Below, piece by piece: positions 12,320 to 22,316 of a DNA stretch of 64,000 nt (its first letter is position 1; each line of letters opens with the position of its first letter). A model generated the notes under the pieces. It was not told the origin of the DNA, did no database searches, and was given only the letters and a program-made list of their open reading frames with translations. Source of the stretch: Rhizobiales bacterium PAR1 (GTDB taxonomy: Bacteria; Pseudomonadota; Alphaproteobacteria; Rhizobiales; Beijerinckiaceae); assembly GCA_002256205.1 (NCBI GenBank), contig NKIW01000002.1, positions 62,001 through 126,000 on the forward strand, written 5' to 3'. Made by a program: the position numbers and the translations under genes.

Positions 12320-13212
12320 TCCACTAGCTCGCTGAAGCTGAGGCCTTTCTGGGCCGCCAGTTCGGGCACGAGTGAGGTCTCCGTCATGCCTGGTTGTGTG
12401 TTCACTTCCAGGCAGACCAGCGTGTCGGTGTCGTCATCGTAGCGGAAGTCCGCCCGGGAGACGCCCCGACAGCCGAGAGCCTCGTGCGCCCTCACAGCCA
12501 TTTCTTGAACGTGCTGGTAAATATTTGGTTTAAGCATTGCCGGCAGAACGTGAATTGATCCGCCAGCAGCGTACTTTGCGTCGAAATCGTAGAAGACGCC
12601 GGTAGCCGGCTTGATTTCGATGACGTCCAGCGGCTTCGCGCCGTCAGAATAGCCCATCACGCCGCAGGTCAGCTCGCGCCCGGGGATGAATCGCTCAACA
12701 AGCATCTCGTCTCCGAGCGGCCAATCGGCACTGGCGAGCTCCTGCGGCCAGCTATTCTGGCCTTCCTTGACGATAAAAACCCCGAAAGATGAGCCATTTG
12801 CGACCGGTTTGGCGACATATGGCGGTTCCATCACATGGCGCTTTGCGACTTCGAATCGCGACACCGTGAGGCCCTTGGCGACCGGAACGCCCGCCGCCGC
12901 CATCACCACCTTCGCGCGGTCCTTGCGCATCGCGAGGGAGGAGGCCAGCACACCCGAATGCGTATAGGGGATGCCCATGATCTCAAGCAGGCCCTGCACC
13001 GTGCCATCCTCGCCGAACGGCCCGTGTAATGCGTTGAAACAGACATCAGGTTTGAGCTTTGCAAGCACCTCCGGGAGGTCGCGCCCCACATCGACCTCGG
13101 TCACCCTGTAGCCGCGCTCGCGCAAGCCCTTGGCGCAGGGCACACCGCTTGCGAGGCTTACCGGCCGTTCAGCGGCCCAGCCGCCCATGAGAACCGCAAC
13201 ATGCTTGGTCAT
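12286..13212 (-). CDS. ddl: D-alanine--D-alanine ligase
   Basis: This 308-residue ATP-grasp enzyme makes the D-Ala-D-Ala dipeptide for MurF. It shows the N-terminal [12 protein letters not shown], the [15 protein letters not shown] substrate loop near residue 65, and the C-terminal metal-binding [15 protein letters not shown] near 270-285. All are diagnostic for DdlB in dcw clusters. It lies between murB and ftsQ as expected. The gap to murB holds a palindromic repeat rather than a tight junction. Confidence 0.96.
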   Translation of the reverse strand: MTKHVAVLMGGWAAERPVSLASGVPCAKGLRERGYRVTEVDVGRDLPEVLAKLKPDVCFNALHGPFGEDGTVQGLLEIMGIPYTHSGVLASSLAMRKDRAKVVMAAAGVPVAKGLTVSRFEVAKRHVMEPPYVAKPVANGSSFGVFIVKEGQNSWPQELASADWPLGDEMLVERFIPGRELTCGVMGYSDGAKPLDVIEIKPATGVFYDFDAKYAAGGSIHVLPAMLKPNIYQHVQEMAVRAHEALGCRGVSRADFRYDDDTDTLVCLEVNTQPGMTETSLVPELAAQKGLSFSELVEWIVEDASVDR

Positions 13213-13240
13213 GCGATGTCCTTCTCCGCATCTGCTGCGG

Positions 13241-13330
13241 TGTCATTCCCGGCAATCCGAAGGATTGAACGGGAATCCATCTTGTTCTTTGTGGATTCCC
13301 GCTCGCGCCACCAGCACGTCGGGAATGACA
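13241..13330. repeat. Dispersed palindromic element (family A copy 1)
   Basis: Perfect 11-bp ends TGTCATTCCCG (13241-13251) and CGGGAATGACA (13320-13330) enclose a second nested pair, CGGGAATCCA and TGGATTCCCG. The ends and inner pair recur at 36707-36806 with different filler sequence, so this is a mobile or REP-like imperfect cruciform inserted between murB and ddl. It may affect mRNA processing inside the dcw transcript. Confidence 0.8.
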
Positions 13331-13343
13331 CAGCGATATGCCC

Positions 13344-14288
13344 TCAGGCCGGAACGCCGACCCGCTTGACTTCCCATTCGAGCTCGATGCCGCTTTTCGC
13401 CTTCACGAGCCGACGGATTTCCTCGCCAAGCCCCTCGATATCGGCGGCGGTCGCGCCATCATGCGCGATCAGGAAATTCGCGTGCTTCTTCGACATTTCC
13501 GCCTGCCCGATGCGGATATCCTGCCCACCCGCCTCGCGAATGAGCCGCCAGGAGGAATGTCCCGGCGGGTTCTTGAAGGTCGAGCCCGCCGTGCGGACCT
13601 TGGTCTCCTGATCCCGCTCGCGATGCTCCTGCACCCGCGCATTGATCGCATGGACCTCTTCCGGCGCGCGGGCAAAACCCTGAAACACCGCCTCGGTGAA
13701 AATCGTATCCACCGCGACGCCGGAGCTGCGGTAGACGAACTTCATGTCCTCCGGCGTCAAGGTCACGATCTCGCCGGCACGCGTCACCGCCGTCGCGGAG
13801 ACGAAGCGCTCGCGCGTCTCGCCCTCAATCTCGGGGTTGGTGTTCGAGCGCGTCCCCGCGTTCATACGCAGCGCCCCGCCGATGGAACCGGGAATACCGT
13901 AGAGGAATTCCAGCCCGCCGATCCCGGCTTCCGCCGCCGCCATCGCGACCTTGCGATCCGCCGCGAACGCCCCGGCGCGGAGGCGATACCCGTCCTCAAC
14001 CGTGATCTGCCCGAAGGCGCGCGGCGCAAAGCGGATCACCACGCCGGGAATCCCACCATCCCGGATGATCATGTTGGAGGCGAGACCGATCACCGTCAGC
14101 GGGATCTCACGCGGCAGGTTTTTCAGGAAATACGCGAGGTCTTCTGTATCCGCCGGGGTGAAAAGCACCTGCGCTGGCCCGCCGACGCGCAACCACGTCA
14201 TCGGGGCCAGTTCCTGATTGGCGAGCAGCCGCCCGCGCAAATCCGGCATGCGCGCGGCGATCTCGGGCGTGATATCCGGATGCATCAT
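13344..14288 (-). CDS. murB: UDP-N-acetylmuramate dehydrogenase
   Basis: This 314-residue FAD enzyme reduces UDP-GlcNAc-enolpyruvate to UDP-MurNAc. Characteristic segments are TWLRVGGPAQVLF near the N-terminus, GLEFLYGIPGSIGGALRMNAG, GSTFKNPPGHSSW and the C-terminal HANFLIAHDGATAADIEGL. The ATG at 14288 is chosen because it starts the conserved part and lies 13 bp after the murC stop. The longer ORF runs back into murC. Confidence 0.95.
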   Translation of the reverse strand: MMHPDITPEIAARMPDLRGRLLANQELAPMTWLRVGGPAQVLFTPADTEDLAYFLKNLPREIPLTVIGLASNMIIRDGGIPGVVIRFAPRAFGQITVEDGYRLRAGAFAADRKVAMAAAEAGIGGLEFLYGIPGSIGGALRMNAGTRSNTNPEIEGETRERFVSATAVTRAGEIVTLTPEDMKFVYRSSGVAVDTIFTEAVFQGFARAPEEVHAINARVQEHRERDQETKVRTAGSTFKNPPGHSSWRLIREAGGQDIRIGQAEMSKKHANFLIAHDGATAADIEGLGEEIRRLVKAKSGIELEWEVKRVGVPA

Positions 14289-14301
14289 GATCACACCCGA
14301 C

Positions 14302-15705
14302 TCATGGCAGCGCCGCAAGCTCACCCGGCAGGGCATAGGCCCATTGCGTGATGTTGCCCGCACCGAGGAACACGACATAATCCCCGGACTTCGCGATGCC
14401 AGCCACAAGCCCGGCGATTTTGTCCGGTCCTTCGAGCGCAACGACATGACGATGGCCATGCGCCTTGATGCCGGCCACGAGCCCGTCGCGATCCGCGCCG
14501 GGGATCGGCTGCTCGCCGGCGGCATAGGTATCGGCCACGATCACCGTATCGGCATCGTTGAAGCAGGTCGAGAAATCCGAGAACAGCGATTGCAGGCGCG
14601 TATAGCGATGCGGCTGGACAATCGCGATCACCTGCCCCTTCGTCGAGGCACGCGCCGCGCGCAGCACGGCGGCGATTTCCACCGGGTGATGGCCGTAATC
14701 GTCGAAAATCGTCACGCCGCGCCATTCACCCGTCTTGGTGAAGCGCCGCTTGACCCCGCCGAAGCCCGCGAGACCTGCGCGGATCACATCGCCCGGCACG
14801 CCAAGCTCATACGCCACCGTGATCGCCGCGCAGGCATTGAGCGCATTGTGATGCCCTGGCATGGGCAGCACCATGTTCGGCAGCTCGGTTTCCTTGCCGG
14901 TCTTGCGATCACGGATCAGCACAGAGAAGCGGCAGACTCCGCCTTCAAGGTTGACGTTGAGCAGCCGCACATCGGCCTGCACGTTTTCGCCGTAGGTAAT
15001 GACCCGGCGATCCTCGATCTGGCCGACGAGCTCCTGCACTGTGGGGTGGTCGATGCACATCACGGCAAAGCCGTAGAACGGCAGGTTATCGACCAGTGCG
15101 CGGAAGGCCTTCTTGATCGCGTCGAAGGTGCCGAAATGGTCGAGATGCTCGGGGTCGATGTTGGTGATGATCGCGACATCGGCCGGCAGCTTGAGGAAGG
15201 TACCGTCGCTCTCGTCCGCTTCCACCACCATCCAGTCGCCGTCGCCGAGGCGGGCGTTGGTGCCATAGGCGTTGATAATGCCGCCGTTGATGACGGTCGG
15301 GTCGAGACCGCCCTTGTCGAGCAGGGTTGCCACAAGCGAGGTGGTGGTCGTCTTGCCGTGCGTCCCGGCAATAGCGACGCAGGTCTTGAGCCGCATCAGC
15401 TCGGCGAGCATTTCCGCGCGGCGCACCACGGGGATACGTGCCTCGCGCGCTGCCGCGAGTTCCGGGTTGTCGCGCTTGATCGCGGTCGAGACCACCACGA
15501 CACCGGCCTTGCCGATATTCTCCGCCGTATGCCCGACAAAACAGGTGATGCCCTTCTCGCGAAGACGTTTCACATTGGCATTGTCGGAGGCATCCGAGCC
15601 GTGCACCACGTAACCGAGGTTGGCCAGCACCTCGGCAATGCCGGACATGCCGATGCCGCCGATACCGATGAAATGGATGGGGCCTGTTTCGCGGGGGATC
15701 TTCAT
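14302..15705 (-). CDS. murC: UDP-N-acetylmuramate--L-alanine ligase
   Basis: This 467-residue Mur ligase adds L-Ala to UDP-MurNAc. An N-terminal [17 protein letters not shown] Rossmann segment lies at residues 11-27 and the ATP P-loop GTHGKTTT at 114-121. The central [11 protein letters not shown] and the C-terminal domain with DDYGHHPVE follow. ATG 15705 gives the family N-terminus ([10 protein letters not shown]), and the 16-codon upstream extension is dismissed. It lies between murG and murB in the standard order. Confidence 0.96.
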   Translation of the reverse strand: MKIPRETGPIHFIGIGGIGMSGIAEVLANLGYVVHGSDASDNANVKRLREKGITCFVGHTAENIGKAGVVVVSTAIKRDNPELAAAREARIPVVRRAEMLAELMRLKTCVAIAGTHGKTTTTSLVATLLDKGGLDPTVINGGIINAYGTNARLGDGDWMVVEADESDGTFLKLPADVAIITNIDPEHLDHFGTFDAIKKAFRALVDNLPFYGFAVMCIDHPTVQELVGQIEDRRVITYGENVQADVRLLNVNLEGGVCRFSVLIRDRKTGKETELPNMVLPMPGHHNALNACAAITVAYELGVPGDVIRAGLAGFGGVKRRFTKTGEWRGVTIFDDYGHHPVEIAAVLRAARASTKGQVIAIVQPHRYTRLQSLFSDFSTCFNDADTVIVADTYAAGEQPIPGADRDGLVAGIKAHGHRHVVALEGPDKIAGLVAGIAKSGDYVVFLGAGNITQWAYALPGELAALP

Positions 15706-15858
15706 GGCAGGGTTCTTCTGGACCAGATTTGCAGCAAGGCCGTCACCGGCCAAAGATTCGTTGGGGTACGCAGGTCAAGACCCGGCAAAGACGGCAAAAG
15801 AACGGTGCCGCACGCCAAGGGAGACTCAAAAACGCGAAACAAACGCGGGTTTCGCCTA

Positions 15859-16998
15859 TCAGGCCGGGCGCGAAATGGAAAGCACTTCGCTCGCCAGCCG
15901 TGAGGCCGCATCAGACACCCCTAGATGCTTCGCCGTCGCTGCCATGCCCGAGAGCAGCGCCGGTTCCCCCGCGAGTTTGATGAGAAGGTCCGCGAGGGCA
16001 TTCGGTTTGAACGCGGGCTGTGCGATTACGATCGCCGCGCCCGCCTTGGCCAGCACTTCGCCATTCGCCGCCTGATCCTGATCCAGCGCGCCCGGCAGCG
16101 GCACGAGGATCGAGGGTCGCCCGATCACCGCGAGTTCCGAGACCGTCGAGGCGCCCGCGCGCCCGATCACGAGATGGCTCTCGGCGATGCGCTGCGGCAG
16201 ATCGGAGAAGAAGTGCTCGACGACATGCGGTACGCCCATTTTCTCGTAGAGCTTGGTGACGCGGAAGACATCCTCGTCGCGCGCCTGTTGGGTGATGTGG
16301 ATGCGCTTGCGCAGGGCTTCGGGCAGGTTCTGGATCGCGTTGGGCACAACATCGCTCATCACGCGCGCGCCCTGGCTGCCTCCGAAAACAAGAATGCGGA
16401 TCGGGCTCGTCTCGTTCAGGGGCGGATACTCGACCTTCGCGGCCACAAGCACCGGCTTACGTACCGGATTGCCGGTCACCTCGGTTTTATCCGGGAAGAG
16501 GTTATCGCGCAGTGGAAAGCCGGTGGCAATCCGGCTCACTTTCGGCGCGAGGAAGCGGTTCGCGCGCCCCATCACCGCATTGCCCTCGTGGATCAGCGTC
16601 GGGATGCCCCGCAGCCGCGCCGCGAGCAGCGGCGGCACCGTGGGATAACCGCCAAAGCCAACGACGACCTTCGGCTTGACGCGTCCCAGCAGTACATAGG
16701 CCTGCTTCAACCCCACCAGCAGCTTGAGCGCACCGCGGATTTTCGCGCCAAGGCCCGTGCCGGTCACCGTACCGGCAGTAATCGTGTTGACGTCGCCCGG
16801 AAAGCGCTCGACCCAGCTTTCGACGCGGGTGTCGGTCACGAGTTCAACCTGCTCGCCGCGCGCAGTCAGCGCTTCGGCCAAGGCCTCTGCGGGGAACAGA
16901 TGACCGCCCGTGCCGCCCGCCGCCAGCAGGATCGGCTTCTTCCCTGTAACAGGCGTGTTCTCCGCAACAGGCTTGGCCGCCGGCAAAGTCTTAGGCAT
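15859..16998 (-). CDS. murG: UDP-N-acetylglucosamine transferase MurG
   Basis: This 379-residue GT28 glycosyltransferase converts lipid I to lipid II at the inner membrane face. The glycine-rich donor loop LLAAGGTGGHLFPAEAL is at residues 24-40. A second glycine-rich loop GGSQGARVMSDVVP lies mid-protein, and the UDP-GlcNAc-binding IGRAGASTVSELAVIGRPSILVP motif lies near residues 280-300. Its start overlaps the ftsW end by 8 bp. A gap of about 150 bp separates it from murC. Confidence 0.96.
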   Translation of the reverse strand: MPKTLPAAKPVAENTPVTGKKPILLAAGGTGGHLFPAEALAEALTARGEQVELVTDTRVESWVERFPGDVNTITAGTVTGTGLGAKIRGALKLLVGLKQAYVLLGRVKPKVVVGFGGYPTVPPLLAARLRGIPTLIHEGNAVMGRANRFLAPKVSRIATGFPLRDNLFPDKTEVTGNPVRKPVLVAAKVEYPPLNETSPIRILVFGGSQGARVMSDVVPNAIQNLPEALRKRIHITQQARDEDVFRVTKLYEKMGVPHVVEHFFSDLPQRIAESHLVIGRAGASTVSELAVIGRPSILVPLPGALDQDQAANGEVLAKAGAAIVIAQPAFKPNALADLLIKLAGEPALLSGMAATAKHLGVSDAASRLASEVLSISRPA

Positions 16999-18190
16999 GG
17001 CTCAGCTTTCCTTGATTCGGCTGTCCGTAGAGAAATTCAGGCGGCAGCGGTTCGGCATGGGGCACATTCATGCGATCCATCAACGCGGCCTTCGGGCGCT
17101 TGCGCGTCACCGCCAACAGCAGCCCTGTGGTGATCGCGACCGAAAGGAGCGAGGAACCGCCATAGGAGAGGAACGGCAGCGTCATGCCCTTCGGCGGGAT
17201 GAGGTTGAGGTTCACCGCCATGTTGATGAAAGCCTGAAGCCCGAACAGCATCACGAGCCCCGCGCCCGCCATGCGGCAGAAGGGATCGGCATTGTTGCGC
17301 GAGGAAATCAGCCCGCGCACCACGATGAACCCGAACAGCGCGACCATCAGCGCGCAGGTCACCGCGCCGAATTCCTCGCCGATCACCGAGAACATGAAAT
17401 CGGTATGGCTATCGGGCAATGAGCGCTTGATCACGCCCTCGCCCGGCCCACGCCCAAACCAGCCGCCGGAGAGGAAGCTCTCGAGCGCCATATCGGTCTG
17501 GAAGGTGTCGCCATTGCCCTTGTTGAGGAAGCGGTCGATGCGGTCCGTCACATGCGGCAGGAAGCGATAGGCCGCGAAAAGTCCGACAACGCCACCGCCC
17601 GCAAGCCCAATCACCCAGAGGATATGCAGACCCGCGAGGAAGAACAGGCCGCACCACACCGTCGTGACCAGAATGGTCTGGCCGAGATCCGGCTGGCGGA
17701 TCAGCGGCACTACCACCATCGGCAGCAGCGCCATGGCGATCACCATTGAGGGCATGTCCTTGCGGCTCTGCCGTTCGGAAAACGCCCAGGCCGCCATCAC
17801 CACGAAAGCAGGTTTGAGCAGTTCGCTCGGCTGGAGCGAGAAGCCCGGCAGGTTGATCCAGCGCCGCGCACCCTTGACCTCGGCGCCGAAGAACAGCGTG
17901 GCAATCACCAGCCCAAGCCCGACGATAAACAGCCCGAGCGCCACGCGCCGGACTTGTCGCGGATTCATGAACGACATCGCCACCATGAGCGAGCCGAAGA
18001 GCAGCAGGAAAAACGCCTGCCGGTTGACGAAGTGGAAGGTCGGAAGTCCGAGCTTGTTGGCAACCGGCGGGTAGGCCGCAAGACCGAACAGGAAGCCCGA
18101 GACCATCAGGGCCACGAACGAGAACATCAGCCAGCGGTCGATGGTCCACCACCACTCGCCAAAAACAGTCCGTTCCGCGCGCGTCACCAT
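16991..18190 (-). CDS. ftsW: Lipid II polymerase FtsW (SEDS family)
   Basis: This septal peptidoglycan glycosyltransferase has about 399 residues and 10 predicted TM helices. SEDS markers include GARRWINLPGFSLQPSELLKP in the middle, FVFSVIGEEFG-like FMFSVIGEEFGAV, and the C-terminal GMTLPFLSYGGSSLLS. An in-frame ATG four codons upstream (18202) is possible. 18190 is preferred because MVTRAER resembles rhizobial FtsW N-termini and has better ribosome-site spacing. Confidence 0.95.
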   Translation of the reverse strand: MVTRAERTVFGEWWWTIDRWLMFSFVALMVSGFLFGLAAYPPVANKLGLPTFHFVNRQAFFLLLFGSLMVAMSFMNPRQVRRVALGLFIVGLGLVIATLFFGAEVKGARRWINLPGFSLQPSELLKPAFVVMAAWAFSERQSRKDMPSMVIAMALLPMVVVPLIRQPDLGQTILVTTVWCGLFFLAGLHILWVIGLAGGGVVGLFAAYRFLPHVTDRIDRFLNKGNGDTFQTDMALESFLSGGWFGRGPGEGVIKRSLPDSHTDFMFSVIGEEFGAVTCALMVALFGFIVVRGLISSRNNADPFCRMAGAGLVMLFGLQAFINMAVNLNLIPPKGMTLPFLSYGGSSLLSVAITTGLLLAVTRKRPKAALMDRMNVPHAEPLPPEFLYGQPNQGKLSHA

Positions 18191-18223
18191 CTGCCCAACC
18201 ATCCTCGGGCAGCGGCCTGCCCT

Positions 18224-19612
18224 TTAATGTGTCACGTATCCCGGCAGTTTTTCGGCGAGTTCACGGAAGCGTTGACCGCGAACCTCGAAATTCGGGAACT
18301 GATCAAAGGAGGCGCAAGAAGGTGAAAGAAGGATTACCGGCTCTGCAAATTTGGCATTTTCCGCGTCCCGCGCCGCGCTGGCAATCGCGATATCCAGCGT
18401 CCCGGACCGCTCGTAAGGCACCTTGCCTTCAAGCGTCGCCGCAAACGCGTCGCTCGCGGCGCCAATTAGATACGCCTTGGCGATACGCCCGAAGTAGGGC
18501 GCGAGCGGGGTGATCCCGCCCTCCTTCGGTTTACCACCGAGAATCCAGAAGATGCCGTTCTCGAAGGAAAGCAGCGCCTTTTCGGTCGAATCGGCATTGG
18601 TCGCCTTGGAATCGTTGATCAGCAGCGCCTTGCCGACGCGCCCGACCTGTTCCATCCGGTGCGCCAGACCGGGGAAGCTTTTCAGCCCGGCCTGAATGGT
18701 GGCCTCATCGAGCCCGATCCTGAGGCACGCCGCCACCGCCGCCGCCGCATTCTGCGCATTGTGATCGCCCCGGAGCGAACCGATGCCGGTGAGGTCCGCG
18801 AGTTTGCGGCCATGCCCGCGCCAGGCGAAAATCTCGCGCCCCCGCACATGGATGCCCGCGCCGAGCATTTCGTTGAGCGAGATGCGGACGATCGGTTTAC
18901 CGCTGTGGTCACCGCGCACGGCAATCGCTTCGCAGTAATGGTCATCGACACCGATGATCGCCGTATCCGCGAGCTTGACGAGCCGCGCCTTTACGCCCGC
19001 GTAATGCTCCATCGTGCCGTGCCGATCGATGTGATCGGGCGAGAGGTTCAAAAGAATACCGATGCTCGGGTTGAGCGTCGGCGTGAGGTCGATCTGGTAG
19101 GAGGACATCTCGATGACGTGAATCCGGCCCTCGGCGGGCGGCGCTAGCGCGAGAATTGGCGTACCGATATTCCCGCCCATCTGCACATCGCGCCCCGCCT
19201 GCCGGAGAATATGCGCAATCAGCGCCGTGGTCGTCGATTTGCCGTTGGTGCCGGTGATCGCGATGAAGGGTGCATCTTTCGCAAGGCGCTTGCGCTCACG
19301 GCAGTAAAGCTCAACGTCGCCGATGACCTCGACCTTGGCCTTTTTCGCAAGCTCCACCGACCAATGCGGCACGGGATGCGTCAGCGGCACGCCCGGCGCC
19401 AGCACCAGCGCGGAAATCGCCTGCCAGTTGATCAGCTTGAGATCATCCGCCTCGAACCCTGCTGCGCGTGCCTTTTCGACCGCTTTTTCGGAATCGTCCC
19501 AGACGATGACTTCCGCGCCACCCGCTTTCAGCGCCGCCGCCGTCGCCATGCCCGAGCCGCCAAGTCCGAACAGCGCGACGCGCTTGCCACGAAAGGTTTC
19601 AACCGGGGTCAT
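18224..19612 (-). CDS. murD: UDP-N-acetylmuramoylalanine--D-glutamate ligase
   Basis: This 462-residue Mur ligase adds D-Glu. It has an N-terminal nucleotide fold [16 protein letters not shown] (residues 13-28), ATP loop GTNGKSTT at 121-128, [11 protein letters not shown] mid-protein, and the C-terminal ligase segment with [19 protein letters not shown]. Standard position between mraY and ftsW; the gap to mraY carries a repeat element. Confidence 0.96.
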   Translation of the reverse strand: MTPVETFRGKRVALFGLGGSGMATAAALKAGGAEVIVWDDSEKAVEKARAAGFEADDLKLINWQAISALVLAPGVPLTHPVPHWSVELAKKAKVEVIGDVELYCRERKRLAKDAPFIAITGTNGKSTTTALIAHILRQAGRDVQMGGNIGTPILALAPPAEGRIHVIEMSSYQIDLTPTLNPSIGILLNLSPDHIDRHGTMEHYAGVKARLVKLADTAIIGVDDHYCEAIAVRGDHSGKPIVRISLNEMLGAGIHVRGREIFAWRGHGRKLADLTGIGSLRGDHNAQNAAAAVAACLRIGLDEATIQAGLKSFPGLAHRMEQVGRVGKALLINDSKATNADSTEKALLSFENGIFWILGGKPKEGGITPLAPYFGRIAKAYLIGAASDAFAATLEGKVPYERSGTLDIAIASAARDAENAKFAEPVILLSPSCASFDQFPNFEVRGQRFRELAEKLPGYVTH

Positions 19613-19625
19613 GCGCGCTTCTCCA

Positions 19626-19712
19626 CCTTGCCGTCACCGGTCATCGCCGGTGTTCCATCTTCTCTCGCACTAGAGAAGTCTGGATTGCCGGGTCAAGCCC
19701 GGCAAGGACAAA
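19626..19712. repeat. Palindromic intergenic element between mraY and murD
   Basis: The gap contains CTTCTCTCGCACTAGAGAAG, a near-palindrome at about 19659-19678, followed by TTGCCGGGTCAAGCCCGGCAA, a 21-bp hairpin at 19685-19705. The second unit resembles the 'ggattgccgggtcaagcccggcaa' type palindromes dispersed in many alphaproteobacterial genomes. It has no coding potential. Confidence 0.6.
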
Positions 19713-19727
19713 GTATGGGAATGCCGC

Positions 19728-20810
19728 TCACCTCAATTTCAGCGTCGCCAGCCCGATGAGCGCGAGGATCACCGCGATGATCCAGAACCGGATCACGACC
19801 TGCGGCTCCTTCCAGCCCTTTTTCTCATAGTGATGGTGGATCGGCGCCATGCGGAACACCCGCTTGCCGGTCAACTTGAACGAGGCGACCTGAATGATCA
19901 CGCTTGCCGCCTCGAGCACGAAAAGCCCGCCGACAATCGCGAAGACGATCTCGTGTTTGGTCGCAACCGCCACCGTGCCGAGCAGCCCGCCGAGTGCGAG
20001 CGAACCGGTATCGCCCATGAAAATCTGCGCCGGCGGCGCGTTGAACCACAAGAACCCGAGGCCTGCGCCGATCACCGCCCCGAGGATCACCGCGATTTCA
20101 CCCGTGCCGGGAATAAAATGGATCTGGAGGTAGTTCGAGAAAATCGCGTTACCCGAGAGGTAGGCGATAAAACCGAAAGTGCCCGCCGCGATCATCACCG
20201 GCACAATCGCCAGGCCATCAAGACCGTCAGTGAGGTTCACCGCGTTGCCGGCGGCGACGATCACAAACGGTGCGAAGGCGAGGAAAAACACGCCGAGATT
20301 GATCAGCACATCCTTGAACACCGGCACTGCCACGCTGGTTTGCAGCGCCGGCGGAAAATTCCGCGAGATCACATAGCAGGCGAGCCCGGCGATGATCGCC
20401 TCAAGCGCCAGCCGCGCTTTCGAGGAAAACCCCTTGTGCGATTGCTTCGTCACCTTGAGGAAATCGTCGTAAAACCCGATAGCGCCAAAACCGAGCGTCA
20501 CACCCATCACGCTCCAGACGAAGGGGTTGGTGAGGTTCGCCCAGAGCAGCGTCGAGACAACAATGCCAGAGAGGATCATCAACCCGCCCATCGTCGGCGT
20601 GCCACGCTTCAGGAGGTGCGTTTCCGGCCCATCCTCGCGGATCGGCTGGCCTTTGCCCTGCTTCATGCGCAAGAGATCAATGATCGAGGGGCCGAAGGCG
20701 AGCACGAAGAACAGCGCCGTCACCGTCGCCGCGCCCGCACGAAAGGTGATGTAACGGAAGACATTCAGCGGCCCGAAAGTGGTCGCGAAATCTGATAACC
20801 AGAAGAACAT
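19728..20810 (-). CDS. mraY: Phospho-MurNAc-pentapeptide transferase (lipid I synthase)
   Basis: This 360-residue integral membrane enzyme attaches phospho-MurNAc-pentapeptide to undecaprenyl phosphate. The conserved [10 protein letters not shown] loop lies near residues 52-61, [12 protein letters not shown] with catalytic Asp residues in mid-protein, and the [12 protein letters not shown] and [17 protein letters not shown] motifs near the C-terminus. About 10 TM helices are evident. It sits 63 bp downstream of murF. Confidence 0.97.
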   Translation of the reverse strand: MFFWLSDFATTFGPLNVFRYITFRAGAATVTALFFVLAFGPSIIDLLRMKQGKGQPIREDGPETHLLKRGTPTMGGLMILSGIVVSTLLWANLTNPFVWSVMGVTLGFGAIGFYDDFLKVTKQSHKGFSSKARLALEAIIAGLACYVISRNFPPALQTSVAVPVFKDVLINLGVFFLAFAPFVIVAAGNAVNLTDGLDGLAIVPVMIAAGTFGFIAYLSGNAIFSNYLQIHFIPGTGEIAVILGAVIGAGLGFLWFNAPPAQIFMGDTGSLALGGLLGTVAVATKHEIVFAIVGGLFVLEAASVIIQVASFKLTGKRVFRMAPIHHHYEKKGWKEPQVVIRFWIIAVILALIGLATLKLR

Positions 20811-20873
20811 GACTGTCTGTCTCCGAACATCCTGTAGGGGCGCCAGCCGAAAGGCCGGAAAACGCCTGATCGC

Positions 20874-22316
20874 TCAGCTTTCCACTGAGGCGACTTCGGC
20901 CACCGGGAAGCGCGCTTTGAGCGCACCCACCACGCGGGCCATTTTCGAGCCCAGAGAGCCCTTGATCATCACGACATCACCGGGCTGAACCGCATCGCAG
21001 AGGAGCGGCGCAAGTCCGTCCGAGGCCTCCGCATACGCCCCGCGCCGGTCTGCGGGCAAGGCCTGATAGAGCGAACGCATCAGCGGCCCCGAGGCAAACA
21101 CCAGATCGATGTCGTTTTCAACAACCGGTTCCGCAAGACCAGCATGCAGCTTTGCAGCCTCCGCCCCGAGTTCGAGCATGTCACCGAGCACGGCGATTCT
21201 CCGCCCGCGCGAGCCGCGCGGCATCGATCCCGTAACCGCGAGCGCCGCGCGCATCGAGGAGGGGTTGGCGTTATAGCTTTCGTCGACCAACGTGAAATCG
21301 CGATCCCCGACGCGGAGCGTGAGCCGCTTGCCACGCCCCTCGACGCTGCCGAATTCCTGAAGCGAAAGCGCCGCCAGCGCGAGATCCGCGCCAATCACGT
21401 GCGTTGCGGCCAGCACGGCGAGTGAATTCATCGCAAAATGCCGCCCCGCCGCTCCGATGCGATAGCTCACGGGAATGCCGAAAACCTCTGCCGAGACAAG
21501 GCTGAAATCCGGGTCGAGATGCACATCGAGCATCCTCACATCGGCATTGGCACCCGTTCCGAAGCGCACGATCCGCCCCGCACGGCTGGCTCCGGCATGG
21601 GCGGCCAGACGCGCCGCATGCGGATTGTCGGCGTTGATGATCGCCACCCCGCCGGGTTCCAGCCCGGAAAAAATCTCGCCCTTGGCGTCGGCAATCGCCT
21701 CGATGCCGTGGAACTGCGCAAGATGCACCGGCTCCACCGTGGTCACAATGGCGACATGCGGACGCACCATCGCCGTTAGCGGCAAGATTTCATACGGGTT
21801 CGACATCCCGATTTCGTAGATGCCGAATTCGGTATCATCCGGCGTGCGCGCCAGCGTCAGCGGCACACCCCAATGGTTGTTGTAGGAAGCCACCGAGGCA
21901 TGCACCCGCCCCTGCCCGCGCAGCGCGACGCGCAGCATTTCCTTGGTAGAGGTCTTGCCGACCGAGCCGGTCACGGCAATCACTGGACAGCTCATCCGGG
22001 CGCGTGAGGCGCCCCCCAGCCGCTCAAGCCCCTTGAGCACGTCATCAACGACGATCAGCGGCGCGTTCGGCCCGAAATCTTTCGCGTGCGCGGTATCGAC
22101 CACCGCCGCCGCTGCGCCTTTTTCAAGCGCCGCTGCCACGAAGCTGTGGCCGTCATGCACATCACCCTTGATCGCGCAGTAGAGCGCGCCGGGCTCCAGC
22201 GTCCGGGTATCGATGGACACCGAGCCGATAGTGCGCGGCAGCGGGTTCGGCGCGGTGCCCGCCATCAGGCGGGCAAGGTCAGCGGCTTGCCACAAGGGTT
22301 TGGGAGAAACGGTCAT
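20874..22316 (-). CDS. murF: UDP-MurNAc-tripeptide--D-Ala-D-Ala ligase
   Basis: This 480-residue Mur ligase adds the D-Ala-D-Ala made by Ddl. ATP loop TGSVGKTSTKE spans residues 116-126. The conserved NNHWGVPLTLARTP, EIGMSNPYEI and C-terminal DESYNANPSSMRAAL segments are present. It overlaps the murE end by 4 bp (ATGA), so the pair is translationally coupled. Confidence 0.96.
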   Translation of the reverse strand: MTVSPKPLWQAADLARLMAGTAPNPLPRTIGSVSIDTRTLEPGALYCAIKGDVHDGHSFVAAALEKGAAAAVVDTAHAKDFGPNAPLIVVDDVLKGLERLGGASRARMSCPVIAVTGSVGKTSTKEMLRVALRGQGRVHASVASYNNHWGVPLTLARTPDDTEFGIYEIGMSNPYEILPLTAMVRPHVAIVTTVEPVHLAQFHGIEAIADAKGEIFSGLEPGGVAIINADNPHAARLAAHAGASRAGRIVRFGTGANADVRMLDVHLDPDFSLVSAEVFGIPVSYRIGAAGRHFAMNSLAVLAATHVIGADLALAALSLQEFGSVEGRGKRLTLRVGDRDFTLVDESYNANPSSMRAALAVTGSMPRGSRGRRIAVLGDMLELGAEAAKLHAGLAEPVVENDIDLVFASGPLMRSLYQALPADRRGAYAEASDGLAPLLCDAVQPGDVVMIKGSLGSKMARVVGALKARFPVAEVASVES

